From Salticus scenicus (lineage: Eukaryota > Arthropoda > Arachnida > Araneae > Salticidae): a stretch of 64,000 nt of DNA. Each line of letters begins with the position of its first letter. Positions within the stretch are counted from its first letter, which is position 1. A program made the position numbers and the translations under genes. The notes under the pieces are model-generated. The model was given only the letters and a program-made list of their open reading frames with translations, had not been told where the DNA came from and did no database searches. The stretch covers positions 269,866,993 through 269,930,992 of the forward strand of contig OZ005656.1 in the NCBI GenBank assembly GCA_963930645.1, read 5' to 3'. Of the stretch, positions 22,736 through 34,483 are shown in pieces.

Positions 22736-23053
22736 TCTATATAATATTTCTCTAACATGGACCAATTACAATTAATTTTTGTCGAAACGATACGATAGGG
22801 GTGTAATTAATAAAACACGCGAGTATAAAAAATAATCTTTAAAAATGAACAATATTTAAGCAAGCGGACTCAGCTCAGTGAACTAATAAGAAAAAATATC
22901 AACATTTGTCTGATGGCATTTTATGAAAAAATGTATTTTTAAAAGTTGCTTCTTCAGAATCTTTGTAAGCGTCATTTTAAACATAGAAATACTTTAAAGA
23001 TATATACAGAATATGTATTATTATCATAAATTTATTAAGAAATACAATCATAA

Positions 23054-23975
23054 CTAGTATGTTGTGGCTACCACGAGACTTTCTTCTATATTTTCCTATA
23101 CAAATTCACTCAGTAACAATATATATATATATAAAAAGTGGGACTTTGACAAAATTTTGGGTAAAATGTGAAAATTATTCTAAGTTTGTCAAAACACGGA
23201 AACCGTGGGACTTTGACAAAATTGGGGGAAAAATGCAAAAATTTGTTTAAGTTTGTCAGAACACGGAAACCGTGGGAGTTTGATAGAATTAAGGGGAGAG
23301 AAAAAAAAAAAAAAAAAAAAAAAAAGTGGGACTTTGACAAAATTTTGGGTAAAATGTGAAAATTTGTTAAAGTTTGTCAAGACACGGAAACTGTAGGACT
23401 TTGACAAAATTAGGGGAAAAAAGCAAAAATTAGTTTAAGTTTGTCAGAACACGGAAACCGTGGGAGTTTGATAAAATTAAGGGGAGAGAAAAAAAAAAAA
23501 AAAAAGATTTTTTTTCTAAGTTTTTTTTCGTAAAAAGTAAAACAAATCGATAACTTTGTTTTAAATTATCACAGATTTATAGTTCAACCATTCGTTTTAA
23601 AGGTACTGACGAGACCTTTCGAAAGATACCCATCTTGAAAATTTTTACCCTATATCACCCTGTTAAAAATTTAGAAAAAGCGGGATGGTAACGCAACCTG
23701 TAAGACGATTTTTACCAAAAGTTGATAGGCACTAATTTATGTCGAGGTGCAACTACATACCAATTTGTATGAAATTCTGCGCAGTAGTTCCAGAGATACA
23801 GTTGCCACAAAATTTTGTCACACACACACACACACACACAGACAGACAGACAGACATTTTCTAAAAATGGTAAAATCGTGTTCAACAGCTCTCAAAACGT
23901 GTAAATCCATCAAAAACCCGAAATCGAAAATTTTTACGAATCCAATATTTTCTTCTATTGAAGATAGAAGAAAGT
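23054..23975 (-). mobile_element. Helentron-like element, family C, copy 1 (nested)
   Basis: On minus it begins ACTTTCTTCTATCTTCAATAG...GAAAATATTGG, contains the ATTTACACGTTTTGAG block and a TGTC/TG tract (about 23819-23853), CTTTAAAACGAATGGTTGAA and TATAGGAAAATATAGAAG. It ends AGAAGAAAGT (inverted 5' end), a CCAC-type hairpin and CATACTAG. Comparing the host Helitron with its sister copies shows the insertion lies between T and T with no duplication. It carries an inner ~70-bp repeat array at 23133-23505. Confidence 0.75.
23133..23505 (+). repeat. ~70-bp units in a duplicated three-unit block
   Basis: Units start GTGGGACTTTGACAAAATT and end TTTGTCAGAACACGGAAACC. Three units plus AAGGGGAGAG and poly(A) (to about 23325) are followed by three matching units plus AAGGGGAGAG and poly(A) (to about 23505). 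The higher-order period is about 190 bp. It interrupts family C copy 1. Confidence 0.85.
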
Positions 23976-24612
23976 AAAAATTATAACCAAAATAGGAATT
24001 AGTTTTTTTTTTTTAACAAAAAATAATACCAAAATAAATAAAATGTAATCGCCAACATGGCGAAAAAAAATTTAGAAGCCATCACGGAAGTCCTATACTA
24101 AAACTGTACTGCCTCCGGGAGTATGAAAACTGGGTCTTCAACCATGAATTTTATTTTGAAATCTTTCTTTGACTGATTTTGGTTTCACTACTGCACAGTG
24201 AAATTGGTATAATATTTGTGAGTTTCAAATTTTAAAGATAAATAAGAAAAGAAATACAGTGCGAAAATTTCGCACGGGTTTGCTAGTAATAATAATAATA
24301 ATAATATATTAAATAGAAAAATAAATTTAAATATTTAAAATAAAATAATAATTACTAAGTTGAAAGGTAATATGTACTTAGAATATACGTATTAAAAAAA
24401 TAAATATATAAATAAAATAAAATAAACAAATAAAATAAAATTCAAAAAACTTTATTTTTGAACGAGATATCCTTATAAAACGAAGTACAAAAATCCCATA
24501 CAGCATGGGAAGGCAGAAAAGGGGAGTCTATGGTGTCTGTGTAAAAATTTAAACATTACAATTGTTATAATTTAATCATCAAACTGAATTTATAAATATC
24601 TGTACTCTTTTT

Positions 24613-25447
24613 ACTTTCCGAACACTAAGTGAGGAAAGTATTGTAATCATGTCAAAAATCCGAATTCGAGATTTTGATGTTTCTATACGTTTCGAGGTGC
24701 ACTGAGTCCGTTTCCACTATTTTTAAGATGATGTATGTATGTATGTGTGTATGTATGTCTGCGAGTGAACACACTAGCGTCTAAATAACGCTTTGCTCGA
24801 ATAAGCGGAAAGTCGATACGTATATTGTAAGTCACCATAGTACGAACCCTATTGATTTTGGTGAATCTAGCACTTATAGTTTTTTAACAGGGACACCAGG
24901 AAAAATTCTTTATCATGATGGCCTATGGGGCCAAATTTTTAAAAGTGTGATAGCGTCTAAACGCCATGTTAATCTGAGCAAAACATTTGTACACATGTTA
25001 TAGGTCACAGTTGCACCAACTGTATAGATTTTGGTGAATTTAGCACTTACAGTTTTTTTACAGGGGCACAAAGAAAAATTCTTTATCATTATGGCCTATG
25101 GGACTCAATTTTTAAAAGTACGATAGCATCTAAACGCCTTATTCAATTGAGCTGAAAATTTATGTGAATATTATACATCCCTGTTGCCCTAATTATAAGC
25201 ATTTTGGTGAACCTAGCATTTATAGGTTTTTACAGGAACACAACGAAAAATTCTTTATCGTTATGATCTATGGGCTCAAAGTTCAGTAGCGTTAAATAAA
25301 ACATCGTGTAATATATGGAGAAAAATACTCAAACACTCTATTATGGTTTTCTCTCTTTTGCTTGTTTAACAACTCCTCTTTCTTTACTTTATCTACAAAA
25401 CTGTTAATTACTCAATGTTCGGAAAGTCGAGTGGAGTCACTCCAGAT
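24613..25447 (+). mobile_element. Helentron-like element, family B, with ~173-bp tandem units
   Basis: 5' end ACTTTCCGAACACTAAGTGAGGAAAGTATTG-like hairpin (written in parts: ACTTTCCGAACA, then GTGAGGAAAGTATTG), a TATGTATG/TG tract at about 24735-24765, then units marked by ACAGGGACAC near 24887, 25060 and 25232. Unit text TTCTTTATCATTATGGCCTA and GATAGCGTCTAAACGCC matches the 10679-12700 array. 3' end: TGTTCGGAAAGT (inverted 5' end), stem GAGTG/CACTC, then CAGAT before T. Confidence 0.75.
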
Positions 25448-25606
25448 TTTTTTTTTTACGGATCTTTATAGTTTACTATGTATGTCTGATATCAATATTA
25501 AGGAATTATAACCGATATCTAGGTTTTTTAAACACCATGTATTTATTTATTTATTTATATTATTTTTGAATAACGATCCCCTACCCCTAAAAAATGGGTT
25601 TTTAGA

Positions 25607-25640
<34 letters not shown>

Positions 25641-26589
25641 AGAAATGACCCCTGCCCCATGCCACTCTTTTCTTTTTTATTCAAAGATAGATTCCATTTA
25701 GCATCCATCTTGGAATAAACAAGCAAATATGAAATACTGTTAATATCTAAAAACATGCCATCCCAGATGATGAATCGATAAAAAAATTCAGTCAGTTTCA
25801 TTTTTTCATTTGCATATAAAACAGAACGAAATGTGATAACGAGGTAGAAATAAAGCCTCGTTGAATAAATCCCCATCTTTCAACCATGTGCTCATTCTTT
25901 ACCATCTTGTTCATCCCATCCTCATCTCCACCCCCTCAAATCAGCTGACAAACGATTTCACCGCCAAAGGTTGTTTCAAGAGAGTAAATAGTAACTTCTC
26001 CCTTTGGCGAAATGCAAACAAATTCTTTATTTTTCTTCTTCTTCTTTAAATTTAAATGTAGGTTTCTTTCATATTCTTATTAGTTATTATTGTCAAAACT
26101 TAAGATTCGGATTGCTGTTTTAAACAATACTTGCATCATTAATAGATTAATTGAAATAATATCTTAATGTTTATACCATGTAATTATGAAAGAAATTTCA
26201 AACTCTAGTAATAAAGCGCCAAATCTGGAGAGACTTCTTCACCAAACGTAGAGATTCCATTCAAGTCTTCTGGCATCTAACTTTTGCTTCGACGCGGGAG
26301 TCTCTCTATGCAATATCTTGTTGCCAACGGAATAGGTTGTTTATTTGCTTACTGTGGGATCTTACGAACACGCGACAGTAAGAGAGTTATAAAAAAAAAG
26401 AAAAGAAAAAGAAACTAAAACATGAGCCCGGCCTCCGCAAACACGTGAGCATTGTTGAGTAAAATGTAAATAAATAGTATAATACAAGAGAGCTTAATTT
26501 TGAAAAACATTTAGGCGATCAAATATATTTTAGTAAAGGATATTATGGATTATTGTAATCAGCTGTTTCATAAAAAGGTAAGTTTATAT
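25448..26589. other. Mostly unique-looking sequence, no gene seen
   Basis: Low-complexity at the start (poly(A) at about 25611-25639). 25850-26480 is less repetitive, with runs such as CCACCCCCTCAAATCAGCTG, and might be single-copy, but frames are short (62 and 88 codons) and unrecognised. Confidence 0.4.
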
Positions 26590-26618
26590 CCATAAGTATT
26601 TTTTTTTCCCTTGCTTTC

Positions 26619-26663
<45 letters not shown>

Positions 26664-29262
26664 TCTAAATTGTCAAGAATAATTTGAAAATTTATTTTAT
26701 ATAATGTATTAAATATTTATTTTAAAAATTGTTTTAAATATTTATTTTTTCTTTTGCAAATTTGTTGATATTATATTTATTTTTTGTAGTGGGGGAACTT
26801 TTATTAAACTTATTTTGTAATATATTTAAGTTTTAAACTTTAACAATAATAATAACAATAGTACTAATATTTTGGTTCAAGACAAAACGGAGATTAATTT
26901 TTTCAGGTTAAAATATGTTGTTGATGAGGGAGAGAAAAAATTGATTATTATTATTTTAAAATTATTATTATTTTTTATTTTTTCAAACCGTGGACAACTG
27001 TGTATTAAAAATAAAATTTGTTACAATATATACATTTTACTTCAGGAGGAATATATATCAAAAAATATTTTTCTTGTTTTCCCTTTCTTTCTTTCTTTTA
27101 TTTTTTTTTAAGTCTAAATTGTCAAGAATAATTTGAAAATGTATTTTATCTAATGTATTAAATATTTATTTTAAAAATTGTTTTAAATATATTTTTTTTT
27201 TTTTTTTGAAAATTTGTTGATATTATATTTATTTTTTGTAGTGGGGGAATTTTTATTTTACTTATTTTCTAATATATTTAAGTTTTAAACTTTAACAACA
27301 ACAACAACAATAATAATAATATTTTGGTTCAAGACAAAACGGAGATTAATTTTTTCAGGTTAAAATATGTTGTTGATGAGAGAGAGAGAAAATTGATTAT
27401 TATTATTTAAAAATTATTATTTTTTCTTTCAAACCATGGATAACTGTGTATTAAAAATAAAATTTGTTACAATATATACATTTTACTTCAGGAGGAATAT
27501 ATATCAAAAAATATTTTTCTTGTTTTCCCTTTCTTTCTTTCTTTTATTTTTTTTTTAAGTCTAAATTGTCAAGAATAATTTGAAAATGTATTTTATCTAA
27601 TGTATTAAATATTTATTTTAAAAATTGTTTTAAATATTTTTTTTTTTTTGAAAATTTGTTGATATTATATTTATTTTTTGTAGTGGGGGAATTTTTATTT
27701 TACTTATTTTCTAATATATTTAAGTTTTAAACTTTAACAACAGCAACAACAATAATAATAATATTTTGGTTCAAGACAAAACGGAGATTAATTTTTTCAG
27801 GTTAAAATATGTTGTTGATGAGAGAGAGAGAAAATTGATTATTATTATTTAAAAATTATTATTTTTTCTTTCAAACCATGGATAACTGTGTATTAAAAAT
27901 AAAATTTGTTACAATATATACATTTTACTTCAGGAGGAATATATATCAAAAAATATTTTTCTTGTTTTCCCTTTCTTTCTTTCTTTTATTTTTTTTTTAA
28001 GTCTAAATTGTCAAGAATAATTTGAAAATGTATTTTATCTAATGTATTAAATATTTATTTTAAAAATTGTCTTAAATATTTTTTTTTTTGAAAATTTGTT
28101 GATATTATATTTATTTTTTGTAGTGGGGGAATTTTTATTTTACTTATTTTCTAATATATTTAAGTTTTAAACTTTAACAACAACAACAACAATAATAATA
28201 ATATTTTGGTTCAAGACAAAACGGAGATTAATTTTTTCAGGTTAAAATATGTTGTTGATGAGAGAGAGAGAAAATTGATTATTATTATTTAAAAATTATT
28301 ATTTTTTCTTTCAAACCATGGATAACTGTGTATTAAAAATAAAATTTGTTACAATATATACATTTTACTTCAGGAGGAATATATATCAAAAAATATTTTT
28401 CTTGTTTTCCCTTTCTTTCTTTCTTTTATTTTTTTTTCAAGTCTAAATTGTCAAGAATAATTTGAAAATGTATTTTATCTAATGTATTAAATATTTATTT
28501 TAAAAATTGTTTTAAATATTTTTTTTTTTGAAAATTTGTTGATATTATATTTATTTTTTGTAGTGGGGGAATTTTTATTTTACTTATTTTCTAATATATT
28601 TAAGTTTTAAACTTTAACAACAGCAACAACAATAATAATAATATTTTGGTTCAAGACAAAACGGAGATTAATTTTTTCAGGTTAAAATATGTTGTTGATG
28701 AGAGAGAGAGAAAATTGATTATTATTATTTAAAAATTATTATTTTTTCTTTCAAACCATGGATAACTGTGTATTAAAAATAAAATTTGTTACAATATATA
28801 CATTTTACTTCAGGAGGAATATATATCAAAAAATATTTTTCTTGTTTTCCCTTTCTTTCTTTCTTTTATTTTTTTTTTAAGTCTAAATTGTCAAGAATAA
28901 TTTGAAAATGTATTTTATCTAATGTATTAAATATTTATTTTAAAAATTGTTTTAAATATTTTTTTTTTTTTTTTTTTGAAAATTTGTTGATATTATATTT
29001 ATTTTTTGTAGTGGGGGAATTTTTATTTTACTTATTTTCTAATATATTTAAGTTTTAAACTTTAACAACAACAACAACAATAATAATATTATTTTGGTTC
29101 AAGACAAAACGGAGATTAATTTTTTTAGGTTAAAATATGTTGTTGATGAGCGAGAGAGAAAATTGATTATTATTATTTAAAAATTATTATTTTTTCTTTC
29201 AAACCATGGATAACTGTGTATTAAAAATAAAATTTGTTACAATATATACATTTTACTTCTGA
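26590..29262 (+). repeat. ~442-bp satellite-like tandem array, about six units
   Basis: The landmark AAGTCTAAATTGTCAAGAAT occurs at about 26661, 27110, 27557, 27999, 28439 and 28879. Each unit has a fixed order: poly(T), TTGTTGATATTATATTT, GTAGTGGGGGAA, (AAC)n(AAT)n, TTCAAGACAAAACGGAG, (GA)n, CCATGGATAACTGTG, TTCAGGAGGAATATATATC and a CCCTTTCTTTCTTTC tract. Units two to five are almost identical; the first (for example GTGGGGGAACTTTTATTAAA) is more diverged. The last unit ends abruptly at ACATTTTACTTC before TGAATGTG. The frame at 26872-27111 is not maintained in other units. Confidence 0.95.
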
Positions 29263-30269
29263 ATGTGTTAATTTTTCTGTAAAATGTTGATAAAGCTAAA
29301 TTCTTTTGATAAAATTTTCTAAATAATTATACATTTAACAACAAACAAATGTCCTCAAACTTTCAAATACAAATGCATTTTTTATTATAAACTATATATA
29401 TAAGTTTAAATAAATTTATTAAACATACTTTAATTAATAAAGAGTAAAACATTTGACATTTAAGAACGTACTTTTCAAAACATGGAGTGTTAAAAATTAT
29501 GATTTATTTTCTTTAAATAGATAAATGATTATATTTACAATGAACATATCATAAAAAATAATTTTAATTCGGTTCCTTTAAATAATTTAGTCATATAAAA
29601 TTAAAATCTTATTAATCTTATGGAAAATAAATTAAACTCAAATAACTAAACTCAATATCATAAGTAAATAAATAATAGAATGCAATATTGACATAATTAG
29701 ATAAAATAATATTTGTGTATGTACGTATAAATGTTAATTAATTATACAATAACAAATAAATAAATAAGACAAAAACAACATATAAAATATAAGCGAATTT
29801 AATGAAAACGTTAATACCATTATTAAATTGTTTAATTAAGCAAAAGGAACAGAAGTAAAAATATTTAATTTTCGTATCTGCTAAAAAATAAATTAAATGA
29901 TTAAATAATGCTAAACAAATATATTCAATGTACAATAAACATGTTTTAATTAAATTTATAAATACTAAAAAATTTACTCTCAACAAATTAAAAAATAAAA
30001 GCCCATTTTTAAAGGTTGAGTACAGATTTATGGTAGATATCATGTTTAAAATGTTAAACATTTATATTGGTTATATTGAACAATATTTAAAAAATATTTT
30101 GTTATTTTAATTAAAATCTATATAGCCTTTTTTATTTAATATATATATATATATATATTTATTTAAACTTTTCTACGCTTTACTGAAACGAAGACAATAT
30201 TTTTGCGTAACAAAATTTAAAATGAATTTTTAAAATAGCGCAATTTTATTGACAGTATATATGACAGTA
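29263..30269. other. Very AT-rich stretch, no gene seen
   Basis: Frames at 29738-30061 (-) and 29928-30110 (+) are rich in I, F, N, K and L as expected from AT-rich noncoding DNA. (TA)n lies near 30140-30158. Confidence 0.5.
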
Positions 30270-30965
30270 TCTGTATAATATTTCTCTAACGTGGACCAGT
30301 ATCAATTATTTTTTTTCGAAACGATATGATACGCGAGGATAAAAAAATAATATTTATACATGGACTATATTTAAGCACACGGACACAGCTCAATGGACTA
30401 ACAAGGAAAAATGACGACATTTGTCTGATGAGATTATTTTACGAAAAAATGTATTTTTAACAGTTGTTTCTTCAGAATCTTTGCAAGCGTCATTTTAAAC
30501 CTAGCAATATTTTAAAGATATATACAGAACTTTTGTGTCATAAATTGACTAAAAAACACAATCATAAAAAATATAATCAAAATAGGAATTATTTTATTTT
30601 ATTTTATTCTATTCATTTGTTTATTTATTAAAAAGAAAAAAAAAATGTACCAAAATTAATAAAAACTCATCGCCAAGATGACGACAAAAATGTAAAAGGC
30701 GTCGTGAGAGTCCTATATTAAAATTGTATTGCCTGTTGAAGTATGAAAATTGGGTCGTGAACCATAAATTTAATTTGGAAACCTTTCTTTGAATGATTTT
30801 GGTTTCACTATTGTACAATATTAATTTGGTTTTAATAATAATTTGGCTTCTGGTAAATTAAAATTTTAATTAGGTGGTGAAATTGGTATAACATTTATGA
30901 GTTTCAAATTTTAAAGGTAAATAAGAAAAGAAATAAAGGGCGAATATTTCGAACGGGTTTGCTAG
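30270..30965 (+). mobile_element. Non-autonomous Helitron, full copy
   Basis: Starts TCTGTATAATATTTCTCTAA after A and ends GGGTTTGCTAG before T. Length 696 bp. The subterminal hairpin is mutated (GCGAATATTTCGA). The interior matches the copies at 22.3-24.3 and 48.1-48.7 kb (CGTGGACCAG, GACATTTGTCTGATGAGATT, GCTTCTTCAGAATCTTTGC-like). Noncoding; the 65-codon frame on minus is chance. Confidence 0.85.
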
Positions 30966-31471
30966 TTTAGAATAAACTATATTTTCTTTAAATTTGCGTT
31001 TACATATTTTAATTTCTAGTATTCACCCATAAATGCATAGCGATGCCGATCTGCATCGAACGTTTAAAACCTCATATCTCTTTAAGTACAACCTTTGCAT
31101 AGTATTTTTTACCCAAACTATTTTATCGTTTTTGAACGCAACTAGAATCTTTGACAGTTTATTTCTTTAATCTGTGACCATTTTCATTGTTGGCGCGCTA
31201 ACTGAGTACAATTTCATTTCGGTGGGTGTTACAAATTACGATTACATAAAAAAGTAATAGAAACATACAGGAAAAATTGTTTTCGGATAGAAACAAGGTA
31301 AGAGTAACGGATAATATTTATATTTTTGCATATACTGATAAATTTATGCAAGTAAAATGTAGCCTTTTTTTTTTTTGTAATGCAAGAAAAACATCAATAT
31401 TATGCAAAATCGGTTCTACATAAGTTCACCAATCCTTAAATCCTATGTCCCCCCCCCCCCCATTAATTGGA
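30966..31471. other. No gene seen
   Basis: Unassigned sequence with a C12 run near 31450. Confidence 0.4.
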
Positions 31472-31910
31472 GTAGGTGCTTTAGTGATTGGCATGCTCCA
31501 GTAATTGGCATCTATCCCGAAATAATTAATAAATAAGAAAAATAATAAAATTATATATTTTACATATAAGAATTTTAACATTTTATGTCAAACACTGGAG
31601 CATAGGGTGCTAATAACTGGTAAAATGAATAACTAGCAGTGTCAAACACTGTAACATAGGGTGCTATTTACTAATAAAATGAAAAACTGGTAGTGTCAAT
31701 GACTGGAACATTGAGTGGGTGTCAAATAAAAATTCATAAAAAAAAAAAAAATGTTATCAAATGTATATATTTTAACATATATGGGGTTCTGAATGTCTCT
31801 CATGCCATATGTATTAACTTAAGATTTCTAAAAATATTTTCTGATGACTAGAACATTAAAAACATCAGAGATTGCTCTAAAAGTGTCAATCACTGGTGCA
31901 CTTACCCTAC
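31472..31910. mobile_element. TIR element G, copy 1
   Basis: Ends are imperfect inverted repeats: GTAGGTGCTTTAGTGATTGG at left and, inverted, GTAGGGTAAGTGCACCAGTG at right. The interior repeats the phrase CACTGGAGCATAGGGTGCTA-like with AACTGGTAAAATGA. A second copy lies at 53954-54378. Class unknown; the target duplication is unclear. Confidence 0.65.
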
Positions 31911-32329
31911 ACCCATTTCTCGGTTGATTTCAAATTTTATTTATCAAAAATAAAATTTCGTGCCTTTAAGGATTTAATATAATTACATACAACAAACTTT
32001 GCCAATGGTACTCGCTAAAACAAAATAAAATAAAACGTAATGTATTAAAATAAAATGAAATCAAATGAAAATCACTGATATCATTAATTGTAAATAATAA
32101 TTATAATAATTGAAAAAAGATAAATCATTAACGATTTTTTTAATAAATAAATTTTTCAAGGAAAAATAAGAAGAAAGAAAGCGGAAAAGAACTATCTAAA
32201 TTTTAAGCAAAAAATGTTTATCTTTAAGTTTATTTATTCCTAATTTGGAAATAAAGATGTCAAGTGTACAAAACAATTTTCAGACACTATTATCCTTCTC
32301 TTATATTAAACGAGTTAATAACGTGACAT

Positions 32330-32730
32330 GTTATATATATATATATATATTTGTCTTGGGGATCTCGAAAACGGCTTTCACAACTTTGATGAAATTTTGG
32401 GGTTAGGTATATTTTGGAGAGCTAAATCGATTCGTTTATCCTCATCTTCAGGGAAATTCGCATTCGTCGTTGACCCTTTATCCGTCAGTTGCAACATATG
32501 GCAGAAATTGGGTTTACTCGGAAATGAATGTAAATATTTTGATGGAAGTTTGGGGTTAAGAGATTTTTTTGGGTTCTACATCGATTGGGCTTACCCTTAT
32601 CTCCAGAAAAATTCGCGTTCGTCGTTAAGTCTTTATCCACCAGCTGCAACATATAGCAGAAATTAGGTTTACTCGGAAATGAATATATGGATATTGATGT
32701 CCATCTAACTGTCCGCCTGTCTACCTGTAG
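32330..32730 (-). repeat. ~155-bp tandem pair beside a TGTC-type tract
   Basis: Two units repeat: AACATATGGCAGAAATTGGG near 32491 and AACATATAGCAGAAATTAGG near 32646, each followed by TTTACTCGGAAATGAAT. CTGTCCGCCTGTCTACCTG closes the stretch. It has the style of the Helentron-like elements but no termini were identified. The 112-codon frame (32328-32666) is repeat-derived. Confidence 0.65.
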
Positions 32731-32819
32731 CATTCGTAGCATTTATCGTAGATATTTTCAGATTTTCTTTAAAATGATATATGTTATTCAAGTTCACTAT
32801 AGAACAGGTCTGTCCAAAC

Positions 32820-33030
32820 TAGGGATGGACCGGATATGGATTTTACCGAATAACCGGATACGGATATCCGGCATTCCGGATATTATTTTTCATTGCCGGA
32901 TCCAGATATCAGGCATATTAACCGGATATTCGGTGGTTTTGATCCGAATATCCTATGATATTTCGGATATTGAAAAATAAACCGGATATGCCGGATACTG
33001 GATATTTTCCGGATATCCGGTCCATCCCCA
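32820..33030. mobile_element. hAT-type MITE nested in the hAT element
   Basis: Terminal repeats TAGGGATGGACCGGATAT and, inverted, TGGGGATGGACCGGATAT. Flanks GTCCAAAC (32812-32819) and GTCAAAAC (33031-33038) look like an 8-bp duplication with one change. The interior is full of GGATATCCGG-like palindromes. Confidence 0.75.
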
Positions 33031-33114
33031 GTCAAAACCAAAACTCTTGGAGAGCCACATTGGAAATCGGTTTTACACAGGCGGGTCGCATTGTATAAAT
33101 GCATGAACCATATG

Positions 33115-34023
33115 CAGTCGGCAGCAAAATTATTCAAGAGCTAGTAAAATTTCCTATATAAAAAAAAAGTACACTTAATACTGTTTTATTAAAGTATTCC
33201 TTGTCGAATCATGTTCTTTCTTACTCGAATATGATTCGACAAGGATTTATTTAACAAAACAGTATTAAGTATATTTTTTTACTTTCTTCTATATATAATA
33301 TATAGGAACTATTGGATTCGTGAAAATTTTCGACCTCTGTTTTTTGATGGATTTACACGTTTTGGGATGTCCAGAACACGAATTAATAGTTTTTAGAAAA
33401 TGACTGTCTGTCTGTGTGTATCACGATTTTTGTGGACACAGTATCTTACGAACCAATGAATGAAATTTAACCAAACTTGGTATTTAGTTGCGCCCTGACA
33501 TAAACTGGTGCTGATTAGATTTGGGGATCAATCGCTCAACAGGTGGCGCTGTGATCGCATTTTTTCTAAATTTTTAACATGGCAGTATAGGACAAAATTT
33601 CGTATAAATGTACATAATGAAGTTATTTTTAACTTGTGATTGTAAAATTAATGTAAATTATTGATAATAGTAGTAGTTAACTAGGAAAAAAAAATCTGTG
33701 CATGTGGGGGCATCGCTCCCCCTCCCCCCGGGGGAGGGGGGTAAATTTTCAAGATGGATAACTTTCGAAAGGTCTTGTCATTACCTTTAAAACGAATGGT
33801 TGAACTATAAATCTGTGATAATTCAAAACAGAGTTATCGATTTTTTTTACTTTTAACGAAAAAAAAAAAAAAAAACAGATTTTTTTTAATTTATTTATTT
33901 ATTTATTTTTGTTACTGACTGAATTTGTATAGGAAAATATAGAAGAAAGTCTTGTGGTGGCCACAACATACTAGTTTTATAAAGGAATTTTCGCTAACGC
34001 TGGAATAATTTTGCTACCGACTG
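33115..34023. mobile_element. Palindromic mariner-like MITE, copy 1, split by family C
   Basis: Left end CAGTCGGCAGCAAAATTATT; right end GCTACCGACTG followed by TA. Arms contain AGTACACTTAATACTGTTTT and its complement. The right arm is interrupted by family C copy 2 (33281-33974) and resumes TTTTATAAAGGAATTTTCGC, matching the intact copy at 44175-44398. Confidence 0.75.
33281..33974 (+). mobile_element. Helentron-like element, family C, copy 2 (nested)
   Basis: 694 bp. Starts ACTTTCTTCTATATATAATA; has GATTTACACGTTTTGGGA, TGTCTGTCTGTGTG, AACAGGTGGCGCTGTG, ACATGGCAGTATAGGACAAA, a 24-bp CCCCCTCCCCCC/GGGGGAGGGGGG palindrome (about 33717-33740) and CTTTAAAACGAATGGTTGAA. It ends AATATAGAAGAAAGT, stem TTGTGG/CCACAA, CATACTAG before T. 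Its host arm shows a clean T|T insertion. Confidence 0.8.
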
Positions 34024-34483
34024 TACACGTAGTAATTCTTTTTCCGGTGGGCTTCTGAGGATTTAAAATAGAAAATACTTATATTAAATATATTTTTATT
34101 TAAAAAATAACTAGAAAATAATCAAAAACTTATGATTATACATTCATAAGTATAATAGTAAGAATCAGTTATTGATCTGATAATATTTTATTAACATTAA
34201 TGAGCGCGATATTTGTTTCTTCATAGGTATTTTCATTAAAAATGTCAGAAACAATTTATTAATTTTAAATATTTTAACTGAAGATGTCAAATTAAAAATT
34301 TCTTGATTTTTTGCGCAGGCCTCAGAATCTTCCACGGCGGGCCACGGCTTGGCCATCCGTGCTATAGAATGTTCTCTATTAAAATTGGTATAAATAGCGC
34401 AACAGTATAAATATTGGTATAAATTTATTATATTATTGGCATAAATTTATTATTGGTATAAATTTATTATAAATATATTGGTA

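Larger units (their letters stand above)
22736..24286 (+). mobile_element. Non-autonomous Helitron with nested element
   Basis: Starts TCTATATAATATTTCTCTAA after A and ends with the hairpin GCGAAAATTTCGC, ACGGGTTTG and CTAG before T. This matches the canonical Helitron 3' rule of a hairpin about ten bases before CTRR|T. Without the family C element nested at 23054-23975 it is about 630 bp, close to the other copies. No Rep/helicase coding is present. Confidence 0.8.
32805..34361. mobile_element. hAT-like element carrying three nested insertions
   Basis: Left end CAGGTCTGTCCAAAC and right end GGCCATCCGTG, with a perfect 8-bp target duplication CTATAGAA at 32797-32804 and 34362-34369. Interior phrases (GAGCCACATTGGAAATCGG, GGCGGGCCACGGCTTGGCC) match the hAT at 43097-43549. 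Removing the nested elements leaves about 440 bp, close to that copy's 453 bp. Confidence 0.8.

Noticed and set aside
29738..30061. 107-codon minus frame
   Set aside because: Composition is that of AT-rich noncoding DNA and no domain is visible.
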